DNA of 64,000 bases from positions 310,001 to 374,000 of the forward strand of contig NZ_JACIDT010000001.1 of NCBI RefSeq assembly GCF_014196495.1, in the 5' to 3' direction. This document shows, piece by piece, positions 15,396 to 25,920 of this stretch (its first letter is position 1; the number at the start of each line of letters is the position of its first letter). This stretch comes from Sphingobium jiangsuense. Lineage in GTDB: Bacteria > Pseudomonadota > Alphaproteobacteria > Sphingomonadales > Sphingomonadaceae. The position numbers and the translations under genes were made by a program. The notes beneath the pieces are model-generated. The model ran no database searches. It was not told the origin of the DNA and saw only the letters and a program-made list of their open reading frames with translations.

Positions 15396-17002
15396 CTAGG
15401 CGGCGGGGGGTGCGGGCAGGGTCACGCCCACGGCCTTCACCTTCGCCATGCCCTCGACAAGCTGGAACAGGGAATAGCCGTTCCCATAGTCGTCGGCCAC
15501 GTCCTCGCCGCTATGGCCCATAATCTGGCGCGCAACGCCTTCGGGCAGGCCACAATGCCGGGCTGCGTCCTTGAAGGTGTGGCGAAAGCTATGGAACACC
15601 TTGCGCTTGTCGGTGATGCCGATGGTGCCGCGCATGTAACCGCTCCACCATTCGCCCCACTTGTTGCCCAGCTTCCCATAAGCTCCCGGCTTCAGCAGGT
15701 GGAATAGGCGGGCATGGCCAGCGTCCTGCTGGGCCTTCGCGAAGGCGATGAAGCCAAGTTCCTCCAGCACGGGGTGCACAGGGACAAGGCGTTCGCTGCC
15801 TGCGGTCTTGACGCTGGTGCCGTCTTCGCCGTCCACTTCCACAATCGTGATGAACCAGCCTTGCCGGGTCTGGCCATCGCCATCGGCATAGGTGTGCTGC
15901 GCCACGTCATGGGGACGAAGCTGGGCCATTTCCTCCAGACGCGCCCCGCTGAACAAGGCAAGCAAGGGGAGCCAATAGGATGCTTCCCCACGCCCGCGAA
16001 GGGGACGGTCGCCTTCGGCATGAACGGGACCGGCAAAGATCGCGTTCAGGTCGTTGGTGTCGAAGGGCTGGCGTTTGTCCTTGCTCTTCTTCGGCACCTT
16101 GATGGTGATGCCCTTGGCGGGGTTCGCGGCAAGGTGCCCGTTCTCGGTGGCCCAGCCCAGCACGGTGTTGAGACGGCTTAGCCGGGTCTTGATGTTGGCG
16201 GGGCTTTGGCCGTCCGCGATCATCGCGGCCTTGTAGGTCAGCACATCCGCCCGCGTGATGTCGCCCACGGCCTTCGGGCCGGTGTGGGCAAGGAACTTGC
16301 GAGCTTCGCTCCGGCAACTGTCCACCGCCTTTTGCGAAGGTTTCCGCTCTGCTGCCCAGCCGTCCACAATATCGGTGTCGAGAGCGGCCACGCTGGCGGG
16401 GGTGGAAGGCTGCGCGGCGGGATCAAATGCGGCATCGTGGAAGGCGGTGCCGTTTTCATTGGTGAGCCGCCCGATATGGCGACGGGTGACTTCCACCAAG
16501 CCCCGCCGCACGATCTCCGCGAACTGCGCGACAAGCGCGGCGTCGGTCAGGTCTGCCCCATGGGCATGGGCAATGCGGTCGGTCGCGGTTGCCACGAACT
16601 CATCCTGTCGGGGGTCGCCCGGATTGGTCAGGATGCCAAGCTGAACTTGTGCATCCTCGACCATATCGGCCAGTTGCCGCTTGTCGGCGGGAGGGGACAA
16701 GGCCAGCCGTTCGGACGCCTTGCGGTCCATCTCTTCCACCGTCTCCCGCACATAGGCGGTGAGGGTGTCCAGCGATACGGACATGCGGCCAGTGCCGGGC
16801 TTGATGCCCTTTTCCGCTTCCCGGAACATTGCTTCGGTGCGGGCGTCCTCCATTGTGCGGCGGCGGCGCGCTTCCTTGGGGCTATCAGTGCCCAGCGCAC
16901 GGCGAACAAACTTTTTGCCGACTGTCTCGACAAGGTGCAGCGGCACGCGCCGGTGATAGTGGTAAGTGTCGCCGCGCTTCAGCAGCCGTTGCATATCAGC
17001 CA
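15396..17002 (-). CDS. Tyrosine site-specific integrase
   Basis: I take ATG 17002 (MADMQRLLKRGDTYHYHRRV), with AGAGG ten bases upstream; the frame is open to 17093, close to the att core. The N-terminal 60 residues are of the type found at the start of long proteobacterial integrases. A helical core-binding domain lies mid-protein (DITRADVLTYKAAMIADGQS). The catalytic domain shows arginine in LFSGARLEEMAQLRP, HSFRHTFKDAARHCGLPE (HxxR), the histidine of QIMGHSGE and a tyrosine in the VADDYGNGYSL segment. It would recombine the 17-bp core in tRNA-Glu. No excisionase is recognised by homology; the small attL-proximal genes are candidates. Confidence 0.95.
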
Positions 17003-17018
17003 TCTTTTCCATGCCTCT

Positions 17019-17028
17019 TTGTATCACA
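17019..17028 (+). repeat. Candidate arm-type integrase/excisionase site, right copy
   Basis: Exact copy of TTGTATCACA at 900-909, same orientation, 76 bp inside the right att core and just upstream of the integrase start. It is part of TCACA-GAAT-TGTGA (17024-17037), a small inverted repeat that could also be an operator controlling the integrase gene. Confidence 0.4.
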
Positions 17029-17104
17029 GAATTGTGACCAGTGGGCACGTCTAAATGTCTGAAAACCGCCGTTTCTGCCCAATTCCGGGACATTCGGCGG
17101 GTTA

Positions 17105-17121
17105 TGGTGACCCCTACGGGA
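17105..17121 (+). repeat. attR: 17-bp direct repeat inside tRNA-Glu 3' end
   Basis: TGGTGACCCCTACGGGA, identical to 821-837, covers the CCA, discriminator, acceptor 3' strand and part of the T-arm of the tRNA on the minus strand. Integration therefore rebuilds a complete tRNA gene, as usual for tRNA-targeting integrases. Confidence 0.88.
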
Positions 17122-17179
17122 ATCGAACCCGTGTTTCAGCCGTGAGAGGGCCGCGTCCTGACCGCTAGACGAAGGGGCC
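17105..17179 (-). tRNA. tRNA-Glu (anticodon CUC)
   Basis: 75 nt with encoded CCA. The acceptor stem GGCCCCT pairs with AGGGGTC (one G-U). The D-arm starts GTCT, the anticodon stem CGGCC/GGCTG encloses the loop CTCTCAC with anticodon CTC, and the T-arm is ACGGGTTCGATTCCCGT. All arms fold by hand. Its 3' 17 bases are the attachment site of the adjacent element, and the gene remains intact. Confidence 0.95.
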
Positions 17180-17371
17180 ATGGGCGCGTGGCGCCCCGGT
17201 GGGTTCGCCCTTAACGGGTCGGTCCGCAAGAATCAAGCGTTCAGGCGACAAGCGTGTCTTTGCCGCGCATTTCCTTCGCCTGCCGTAGCCGGGATGCAGG
17301 GCCCACACCGCCCCGTCCGCCCCTTCCCCACGGCAAGGGATGCCCGCGCCTCCTCTGCCCGTTTCCGAACG

Positions 17372-17407
17372 AAAAATGCCGGGGCGCGCATCGGCGTGCC
17401 CCGGCAT
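17372..17407 (-). terminator. Rho-independent terminator of the DAHP synthase gene
   Basis: ATGCCGGGGC (17376-17385) and GCCCCGGCAT (17398-17407) form a perfect 10-bp stem. On the minus strand it is followed by TTTTT (the plus-strand AAAAA run ending at 17376). It lies about 30 bp past the stop of the minus-strand DAHP synthase gene. Confidence 0.85.
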
Positions 17408-17438
17408 CTCCATCCTATCGCTCTTCGCCGGCGGGCGA

Positions 17439-18812
17439 TCAGGCCGCGGCCCTGCGCCGTTCCGCCAGTTCGTCGTTCAGCATCTCGGCCAGCAGGAACG
17501 CCAGTTCCAGCGATTGCGCGGCATTGAGGCGCGGGTCGCAATGGGTGTGGTAGCGGTCCGCCAGCCCCTCGTCGGTAATGGCGATCGCGCCGCCGGTGCA
17601 CTCGGTCACGTTCTGGCCGGTCATCTCGGCATGGATGCCGCCCGCGAAGCTGCCCTCGGCGCGATGCACCGCGAAGAAGCCGCGCACCTCGGCCAGGATG
17701 CGCTCGAACGGGCGCGTCTTGTAGCCGTTGGCCGCCTTGACGACATTGCCGTGCATCGGATCGCACGACCACAGCACCGGATGCCCCTCGCGCTGCACCG
17801 CCCGCACCAGCTTGGGCAGGCCCGTCTCGATCTTGTCATGGCCGTAGCGGGTGATGAGCGTCATGCGCCCCTCGGCCCGCTGCGGGTTCAACAGGTCGAG
17901 CATGCGCAGCAGCGCGTCCGGCTCCAGCGAGGGACCGCATTTGATGCCGATCGGGTTGCCGATGCCGCGCAGATATTCGACATGGGCCGACCCTTCGAAG
18001 CGGGTGCGGTCGCCGATCCACAGCATGTGCGCGGACGTGTCGTACCAGTCGCCGGTCAGCGAATCCTGCCGCGTCAGCGCCTGCTCATAGGGCAGCAGCA
18101 GCGCCTCGTGGCTGGTGTAGAAGCTCGTCGCCTTCAACTGCGGCACGGTGTCGGCGTCGATGCCGCACGCCTTCATGAAGTCCAGCGCCTCGCCGATGCG
18201 GTCGGCGGTCTCGCTGAACTTCTTCGCCCACGGGCTGCGGCCCATGAACTCCAGCGTCCAGCGATGCACCTGATGCAGGTTCGCATAGCCGCCCTGCGCG
18301 AAGGCGCGCAGCAGGTTGAGCGTCGCCGCCGCCTGGTTATAGGCCTGCACCATGCGCTGCGGGTCGGGCTCCCGCCCTTCGGGGGTGAAGGCGATGTCGT
18401 TGATGATGTCGCCGCGATAGCTCGGCAGTTCGCGGCTGCCGATGGTTTCGGTCGGCGCGGAGCGCGGCTTGGCGAACTGGCCCGCCATGCGGCCGACCTT
18501 GACGATCGGAAGCTTCGAGGCAAAGGTCAGCACCACCGCCATCTGCAACAGCACGCGGAAGGTATCGCGGATGTTGTTCGGGTGGAACTCGGCGAAGCTT
18601 TCCGCGCAGTCGCCACCCTGAAGCAGGAACGCCTCGCCGCGCTGCACCTTGGCCAGTTCCGCCTGCAACGCGCGCGATTCGCCCGCAAAGACCAGCGGCG
18701 GATAGCTGGAAAGCTGCTTCTCCGCTGCGGCAAGCGCCGCGGCATCGCGATATTCGGGCATTTGCAGCCCTTCCTTGTCCCGCCAACTGTCGGGCGTCCA
18801 ATTCGCCGCCAC
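17439..18812 (-). CDS. Class II 3-deoxy-7-phosphoheptulonate (DAHP) synthase
   Basis: 457 aa. Condenses phosphoenolpyruvate and erythrose 4-phosphate in the first step of aromatic amino-acid synthesis in the cytoplasm. Class II features run the whole length: [17 protein letters not shown] at the N-terminus, [89 protein letters not shown] and [15 protein letters not shown]. Metal ligands and PEP-binding arginines lie in these blocks. It stands alone with its own terminator. The class I enzyme is not related in sequence. Confidence 0.97.
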   Translation of the reverse strand: MAANWTPDSWRDKEGLQMPEYRDAAALAAAEKQLSSYPPLVFAGESRALQAELAKVQRGEAFLLQGGDCAESFAEFHPNNIRDTFRVLLQMAVVLTFASKLPIVKVGRMAGQFAKPRSAPTETIGSRELPSYRGDIINDIAFTPEGREPDPQRMVQAYNQAAATLNLLRAFAQGGYANLHQVHRWTLEFMGRSPWAKKFSETADRIGEALDFMKACGIDADTVPQLKATSFYTSHEALLLPYEQALTRQDSLTGDWYDTSAHMLWIGDRTRFEGSAHVEYLRGIGNPIGIKCGPSLEPDALLRMLDLLNPQRAEGRMTLITRYGHDKIETGLPKLVRAVQREGHPVLWSCDPMHGNVVKAANGYKTRPFERILAEVRGFFAVHRAEGSFAGGIHAEMTGQNVTECTGGAIAITDEGLADRYHTHCDPRLNAAQSLELAFLLAEMLNDELAERRRAAA

Positions 18813-19053
18813 CGTATCACTCCTGTCCTGCGCGCGGTCCGCCGCGCGCCTCTTGCACGAAATTCCCTCTGGCCAAGTCCCCTATGGAGAGTCCGCCATC
18901 AAGGCAAGCCCCGCCCTCTTGCGGGAGCCACAATCATACGCCTGTCCCGATCGCCGGGAAAGCGGACTCTTCCGATCACTGTGATCGACCGCGAGGGCCG
19001 CCGCATATGGAGATGCGCCGCCGCCATGCAAGGGCGGACGGGCGCCGCGGCCT

Positions 19054-19929
19054 TCAGAAGGCGTGGAGGCGGGTGGCCTCTTCCCCATCCAGCGCCATGC
19101 CGAAATGGTCCGCCAGCGCCCGGCGGAAGGCGGCGGGCGTTTCCAGCATTGCCTCGCCGGTCCCGCGCGCATCGCGCAGGCGCAGGCGGTTGCCGATCAG
19201 CGAGGCGAAGCCGTCGCCGGTGATGCGGTGGACCATCAGCAGGCTGGTGAAGCGCGTGCCGGGGCGGGTCGAGGTCCAGTGATTGCCCATCTCCATGTCC
19301 ACCGGAAAGACGGGATGCTCGGTAAAGCTGTATTGCGGCTGCCAGCGCGCGGCCTCCTCCGCCGTCACCTCGGTGTAGGAAGGCGCGCCCAGGCGGGCGA
19401 GCAGCCAGCCATGATCGGGATCGCGCGTCAGGCGGAAGCGGACGCCGTCCGGCCCGGCCTCGCTTTCCCCTTCGGCCAGCGGCAGCGGCGGCGTCAGGCT
19501 GCCGCCGAAGCCGACATCGGCGATCCACGGCCGCCCGTCCAGCGTCACCAGTTCGAGTTGATGCGTGCGCGGCGGTACATCCCCCGCCTGCGCCCCCAGC
19601 CAGACTCGGCCCATCAGCGGCCGCCCGTGGAAACCCATCGCCGCCAGCGCCCGGTGGAACAGCGCGTTCTGCTCGAAGCAATAGCCGCCCCGGCGCCGAT
19701 GGACGAGCTTGTCGAAGATCGCCTGGGGCGCAAGGCTGATCCCCCGCCCCAGCGCGATGTCGAGATTTTCGAACGGGATCGCCATGCGATGCGCGCGCAC
19801 CAGCAGCGCCAGCCCCTCCAGCGACACCGGCGGCGGCGCGTCCAGCCCGATCCGGCCGAGATAGGCGGCCAGATCGAACCCCTCCGCCCGCGCGGGCGAG
19901 GAATCGGCAAGGGGAGGGGAAAACGTCAT
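19054..19929 (-). CDS. Arylamine N-acetyltransferase
   Basis: 291 aa. The NAT catalytic triad is complete: C84 in RRGGYCFEQN, H123 in RTHQLEL and D138 in WIADVGFGG. The early IPFENLDI motif is present too. These enzymes move acetyl from acetyl-CoA to arylamines, arylhydrazines and related amines. The C-terminal domain (TSLLMVHRITGDGFASLIGN) is also family-typical. It follows the DUF3617 gene on the same strand by 16 bp, so the two may be co-transcribed. Confidence 0.94.
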   Translation of the reverse strand: MTFSPPLADSSPARAEGFDLAAYLGRIGLDAPPPVSLEGLALLVRAHRMAIPFENLDIALGRGISLAPQAIFDKLVHRRRGGYCFEQNALFHRALAAMGFHGRPLMGRVWLGAQAGDVPPRTHQLELVTLDGRPWIADVGFGGSLTPPLPLAEGESEAGPDGVRFRLTRDPDHGWLLARLGAPSYTEVTAEEAARWQPQYSFTEHPVFPVDMEMGNHWTSTRPGTRFTSLLMVHRITGDGFASLIGNRLRLRDARGTGEAMLETPAAFRRALADHFGMALDGEEATRLHAF

Positions 19930-19945
19930 CTCCGGCGGCCGCGCC

Positions 19946-20518
19946 TCATCCGCCCGTCGCGGGGGAAGCCGGGCATTCGCCGATCCGCTTGCCGCTGGTG
20001 CGCATCTTCAGGTGCATGGTCATCGCCGAGGTCTGCGGCCCGCCCATCCCGGCGGCCTGCATTTCCATCGTCATCTGATAGCTGTCCGCCCCATAGCTGC
20101 CGTCGATGGCGATATCCGCCTTGCCCTTGCCGTCGGGGCTGAGGCAGGATACCGCGCCCTTGATCGCGCCGCCCGCCATTTCGAAGCCGCTATAGGTGCA
20201 GTTGCTGTCCTTCTGCGCGGTCAGGAAATCGGCGCTGGGATTGGCGGCCTGTTCGGGCGTGATGCAGGTCTTGACCGTGGTCTTGCGCCCCTTCATCGCG
20301 TCCATCGCTCCCGCCGGCATGCCTTCGGGCGCGCCCTCCAGCTTCACGTCGACGACCTCCTGCGTGGTTTCCCATTCGCCCGGCAACAGCGTGATCTTCT
20401 TCATTTCCGAGGCGACTTCCTCGGCGCTCTGGTTCCGGGCCGTCTCCGGTTCCTTGCCGCATGCCGCGAGCATCAGCACGGCGGAGCCCGCCAGCAATAT
20501 CGGAAGCATCCTCATCAT
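19946..20518 (-). CDS. DUF3617-family lipoprotein
   Basis: 190 aa from ATG 20518, with AAAGGA close upstream; the longer open frame lacks this. The signal is lipoprotein-type: [20 protein letters not shown], with the lipobox cysteine at residue 20. The mature part has the DUF3617 pattern: [17 protein letters not shown], methionine/glycine-rich stretch, [24 protein letters not shown], then [14 protein letters not shown] and a terminal GECPA. Function unknown; probably periplasmic and membrane-anchored. It is divergent from uvrB, whose start lies about 70 bp away. Confidence 0.88.
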   Translation of the reverse strand: MMRMLPILLAGSAVLMLAACGKEPETARNQSAEEVASEMKKITLLPGEWETTQEVVDVKLEGAPEGMPAGAMDAMKGRKTTVKTCITPEQAANPSADFLTAQKDSNCTYSGFEMAGGAIKGAVSCLSPDGKGKADIAIDGSYGADSYQMTMEMQAAGMGGPQTSAMTMHLKMRTSGKRIGECPASPATGG

Positions 20519-20588
20519 CCTGTCCTTTCGGCCTGTTCGCGGCATCACCTGTTGCGCCCGCCGGTCGGGACTACCATATCAAGGCCCC

Positions 20589-22772
<2,184 letters not shown>

Positions 22773-22782
22773 TCGCGCCCGC

Positions 22783-22808
22783 AAGCGCCGCCCGCTCACA
22801 CGGCGCTT
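22783..22808 (+). terminator. Hairpin downstream of uvrB
   Basis: AAGCGCCG (22783-22790) pairs perfectly with CGGCGCTT (22801-22808), ten bases after the uvrB stop. A second GC-rich palindrome (GCCCGC and GCGGGC) follows. No T-run, so this is either a weak terminator or an mRNA-end-protecting structure. Confidence 0.4.
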
Positions 22809-22865
22809 GAGCCCGCGCGCGCATGCGGGCATGCTCCCCCCAATCGACATAAGATTGAGGAGAGA

Positions 22866-23684
22866 ATGGCCATGCGTCCCCTGTCATTGCCCGCCGCCCT
22901 GCCGGCCTTGCTGCCAACCATATTGATCGCCGCGCTCGCGGCTCCCGCGCCCGCCGTGGCGGACCTGAGCCCGCTGGAAAAGGCGATGATCGTGATGGCG
23001 GCGGACCTTTCCGACGCGGTCGCCGCGCCCGGCCGCCCGGAAAGCGCGACCGCGCTCGACGCCAGCCGCAAGCCCGCCGAGGTGCTCGGTTTCCTCGGCC
23101 TGTCCAGCGGGATGAAGGCGGCGGATTTGATGACCGGGGGCGGCTATTGGGCGGAACTGATGGCCCGCGTGGTCGGCCCGCAGGGCCATGTCACCGCGTT
23201 CGAGCCGCTGCAATTCTACAGCGACAAGACCAAGGCCGAATGGCAGGCCCTGCTCGCGCGGCAGAAGGGCATCACGCTGCAAACCCATCCGCTGGAAGCC
23301 TTCACCGCCAGCCCGGAAAGCTTCGACTTCGCGATCATGAACACCACCTATCACGACCTCTACACCCAGTCGGAAAAGATGAAGATCCCGCGCATGAACC
23401 CGGATGATTTCGTCCGCACCCTCTATGCGGCGATGAAGCCGGGCGGGGTCGTCGGCGTGATCGACCATGTCGCCAGCCCCGGCGACACCCGCGCCATCGC
23501 CGAAAGCCTCCACCGCATCGACCCCGCCGTGGTGCGGGCCGATTTCGAGCGGGCGGGCTTCGTCACCGAAGGCGAGAGCGAAGTGCTGCGCAATGCGGAG
23601 GACGACCACAGCAAGATGGTGTTCGATCCGGCGATACGCGGCAAGACGGACCGCTTCCTGCTGAAATTCCGCAAGCCGCAATAA
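22866..23684 (+). CDS. Exported class I methyltransferase-fold protein
   Basis: 272 aa with an N-terminal signal peptide (residues 1-32, PALLPTILIAALAAPAPAVA). It continues with a class I methyltransferase fold: motif I MKAADLMTGGGYWAELMARV (DxxxGGG), an acidic strand end (VTAFEPLQFY), FDFAIMNTTYHDLY and MKPGGVVGVIDHV. Such proteins are common in sphingomonads. SAM is not known to be available in the periplasm, so the true activity is unclear. A second exported homologue is encoded at 51576-52328. An alternative start two codons later is possible. Confidence 0.85.
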   Translation: MAMRPLSLPAALPALLPTILIAALAAPAPAVADLSPLEKAMIVMAADLSDAVAAPGRPESATALDASRKPAEVLGFLGLSSGMKAADLMTGGGYWAELMARVVGPQGHVTAFEPLQFYSDKTKAEWQALLARQKGITLQTHPLEAFTASPESFDFAIMNTTYHDLYTQSEKMKIPRMNPDDFVRTLYAAMKPGGVVGVIDHVASPGDTRAIAESLHRIDPAVVRADFERAGFVTEGESEVLRNAEDDHSKMVFDPAIRGKTDRFLLKFRKPQ

Positions 23685-23761
23685 GGGCCTTTATGCCCCT
23701 GCCGGGCCGGTCCACCGATAAGGGGGTTGAGCGCGGCCATGGTCCGGGTCATAAGCGCGGG

Positions 23762-24343
23762 ATGACCGCATCGACCACCGCATCGACCATGGTTCGCGCC
23801 GCCGCCGCATTGGGCGGGCTTCTGTTCCTCGCCAATTGCGTCGGCGCGCCGTCGCCCGCCCCGGAACAGCGCCCGGCCCCGCCGCCGCCTGCGACGCCCG
23901 CGCCCGCCCCGGTCGCGAAGGACTGGCGCGACTGGCCGGTCGCGCGCGGCGACTGGAGCTATCGCGCGATCGACGGCGGCACGCTCGCCAGCTTCGGCGA
24001 GCCGGGCCGGACGGCGCTGCTGGCGATCCGCTGCGAGCTGGCGACGCGCCGCCTTCATGTCGCACGCGCCACCGCCTCCGCCACGCGCCCCGGCGACCAG
24101 ATGACCGTGCGCACCAGCTTCGGCGATTATCAATGGCCGGTGTCGGACATTCCCACCCTATCCAGCCCGGAGAAAGGCTCGACCGCGCCCTTCGCCATCG
24201 CCATACGCGCGGGCAACGACGCCGCGCTGGACCGGATCGCCTTCAGCCGGGGACGGTTCGCGATCGAGGCGCCGGGCGCCACGCCGCTTTCCGTGCCCGC
24301 CTGGGCCGAAGTGTCCCGCGTGATCGAGGATTGCCGGGGCTGA
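23762..24343 (+). CDS. Hypothetical lipoprotein
   Basis: 193 aa from ATG 23762. The N-terminus (MVRAAAALGGLLFLANCVGA) has a lipobox ending at LANC. A proline/alanine linker (residues 33-55) precedes a compact C-terminal domain beginning KDWRDWPVARGDWSYR. One disulfide is possible (C in AIRCELATRR and C in VIEDCRG). I recognise no named family. Probably anchored in the periplasm. It follows the exported methyltransferase-like gene by 77 bp on the same strand. Confidence 0.75.
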   Translation: MTASTTASTMVRAAAALGGLLFLANCVGAPSPAPEQRPAPPPPATPAPAPVAKDWRDWPVARGDWSYRAIDGGTLASFGEPGRTALLAIRCELATRRLHVARATASATRPGDQMTVRTSFGDYQWPVSDIPTLSSPEKGSTAPFAIAIRAGNDAALDRIAFSRGRFAIEAPGATPLSVPAWAEVSRVIEDCRG

Positions 24344-24665
24344 AGCGCTGAGCGCCCGAACGCCGGAAATTCCGCCCGGTTCGCCGCAATCCCGGCAGTC
24401 CGGACGACGCGGCGCATCGCCGCGAGCGCGTCTTTAAGAAGAGGGATGGGATTAAGCCCTTGTTGCGCCACGGCAATGGGACGAAACGCACCGGGGCGGG
24501 CTGCGGCGCGGACGAACAAGTATGATTCCAAAAAAGAAAATTACAAGCCTTGATCGCGCCGCCTCTTTGACTCACATATGAGTCGTGGCCGGTGGTTTTT
24601 CGGGCGTCTGGTCGAAAAAGGACACCTATCCGGGGCTTCCGGCGACGAACGGCTTCAACAGCGCG
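24344..24665. other. Intergenic region without recognised gene
   Basis: No gene recognised. It contains the inverted repeat GACTCA-CATA-TGAGTC (24569-24584) and, shortly after, TTTTTCG with CGAAAAA (about 24596-24617), both just upstream of the ribosome-binding sequence at 24666. They could be an operator and a leader hairpin for the tiny ORF that follows. Confidence 0.4.
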
Positions 24666-24737
24666 AAAGGAGGTGATCCGATGTCTCATGGTTCAGCAAG
24701 AGGGTCGGACAGGTCCATTCGGGGAATGCGCGGCTGA
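24666..24737 (+). CDS. 18-codon ORF behind a perfect Shine-Dalgarno sequence
   Basis: AAAGGAGGTGATCC at 24666-24679 is the full complement of the 3' end of typical bacterial 16S rRNA (GGATCACCTCCTTT). ATG follows at 24681, with optimal spacing. The frame of 18 codons (MSHGSARGSDRSIRGMRG) ends TGA at 24735-24737. Such an extended SD is rare. The peptide is arginine/glycine/serine-rich and matches nothing I know. It may be a leader peptide or a regulatory trap for ribosomes, or the SD match may serve an RNA function. No obvious gene follows closely on the plus strand. Coding start is 24681; the interval includes the SD. Confidence 0.45.
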   Translation, partial: KGGDPMSHGSARGSDRSIRGMRG

Positions 24738-25015
24738 GCGACGGAGCAGCGTCGCCTTGCAGGACAGCGGCCCCGGCCGCCGGGTCATGACATAGCCCGG
24801 CCGCCGCGCCCGCCGGCAAGCCAGCGCGAACCACATTCCATCGAATATGGGGCAGCCTTTCCGGCCGCTGACCATGTCATGATGGGCCGTCGGAGCATGT
24901 CCATGCACCGGCGGCCCCTCTCATATGCGCGGCAGGGGGATGCGGCAAAGTTGGATTTGGGGTGTCTACCGTCACTCCGGCGTTGGGTCGCAGGCCATGG
25001 CCGCCGCCTCCTGAG

Positions 25016-25411
25016 ATGCCAGCCTGCGCTGGCATGACGGGGAAGGGAAAGTTGAAAGTGCCCCATCCCCGTTCGGGCTGAGCCTGTCGAAGGTCTGTAC
25101 TCTATTGGCCAGCATGCAGCTTGCACTCTGCTGGCGGCGGCGAGCGGGCGCTCGCATGACTTGCCCCTGTCGATGATTGAAATTCACGCGGAGGCGCGGA
25201 GCGGAAAGGCTGAGCCGCCGGCTTGCTCGCGCGTCGCATGGACCTGAGTGAAAGAGGAAAGCAGCGCAACAGCTTCGCGCCAGAACCTCCGCGTCTCCGC
25301 GCGAAATCCAGTGCGCGCGGCCCGGACGGGTCTCCTGCGTCCACCATCGGCCGCATCGCCATTTTTCGAATGGAAAAGATAAGGCAAGGCTTCGACAGGC
25401 TCAGCCCGAAC
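25016..25411. repeat. Nest of dispersed inverted repeats in a gene-poor gap
   Basis: Three repeat types occur together. Type A, ATGCCAGC-CTGC-GCTGGCAT, is at 25016-25035. Type B, GTTCGGGCTGAGCCTGTCGAAG, is at 25071-25092, with its exact reverse complement at 25390-25411. Type C, CACGCGGAGGCGCGGAG, is at 25185-25201, with a near reverse complement at 25287-25303. The C pair is nested inside the B pair, so the whole could fold into one large hairpin. A GCGAGCG/CGCTCGC palindrome lies at 25140-25155. Copies of A, B and C recur elsewhere in the window. Between 24738 and 25460 I see no gene. The stretch lies between convergent genes. Confidence 0.75.
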
Positions 25412-25460
25412 GGCTTTTACCTAGATCGGGGAAATGGCCCGAAACAGCGCCGGCCGCCCC

Positions 25461-25661
25461 TCAGGACCGCTTGCGGCGGCGTTCCGGGCCGGTGTAGTTG
25501 GCGTCCGATCCGGCGACCCGGCGATCGTGCCGCACCAGCAGACGGCCGAGCTTGCCGGTCGACATATGCATTTCGTCGGCCACCGCCTCCAGCGAGCCCA
25601 GCTCTTCGTAACGACGCTTCAGCCGGGCGGTTTCTTCAAAAGAAATGGGTTTCCAGAACAT
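25461..25661 (-). CDS. Small conserved-looking protein, possible DNA-binding
   Basis: 66 aa. MFWKPISFEETARLKRRYEE, LGSLEAVADEMHMSTGKLGR and LLVRHDRRVAG suggest an N-terminal helical pair with a helix-turn-helix-like centre (AVADEMHMSTGKLGRLL, about residues 25-42). The tail is basic (TGPERRRKRS). No family named. Codon use and composition resemble neighbouring real genes. Confidence 0.6.
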   Translation of the reverse strand: MFWKPISFEETARLKRRYEELGSLEAVADEMHMSTGKLGRLLVRHDRRVAGSDANYTGPERRRKRS

Positions 25662-25920
25662 AGCGCGCTCCGTGCTGACGACAGGGGCCGATTCTGCCGC
25701 AACAGGGTCAATAAATGGTAAACGCCCCTTGCCGGATCAGCGGTAATGGCGGCGCAGAGCGCCATCGCGGCTCCATCGGGCGAATAGCACCCCCTTCCCC
25801 GCGTTGCTCCAGAGCAGCGGCAGACTGGAGTGAACCCGCCCCTTCCAAATGTCCTTGCGCCCGCATTCCGCGAGCCGCCAGCTGTTCCAGCCGGCTCCAG
25901 AATGCTCTAAGGGAGGCCGC

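Larger units (their letters stand above)
821..17121 (-). mobile_element. Integrated prophage or satellite-like element in tRNA-Glu, about 16.3 kb
   Basis: The element is bounded by perfect 17-bp direct repeats, with a tyrosine integrase at the tRNA-proximal end. Inside is a nearly continuous minus-strand series of HK97-type morphogenesis genes: portal, prohead protease, major capsid, gp6-like connector, head closure, gp10-like, tail terminator, tail tube, tail chaperone, large terminase and tape measure. HNH and helix-turn-helix proteins are mixed in. Missing are lysis genes, distal tail/baseplate/fibre genes, a CI-like repressor and a recognisable replication module. The frames are intact and many start and stop codons overlap, which argues against random decay. 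Gene order also departs from the usual one, with terminase beside the tape measure gene and the tail tube beside the capsid gene. It may be a compact defective prophage, a GTA-like relic, or a satellite that relies on a helper for lysis and tail tips. Confidence 0.9.

Noticed and set aside
18974..18986. Palindrome GATCACTGTGATC between the DAHP synthase and acetyltransferase genes
   Set aside because: Perfect, but only 13 bp and single; no second copy or known operator match to support a call.
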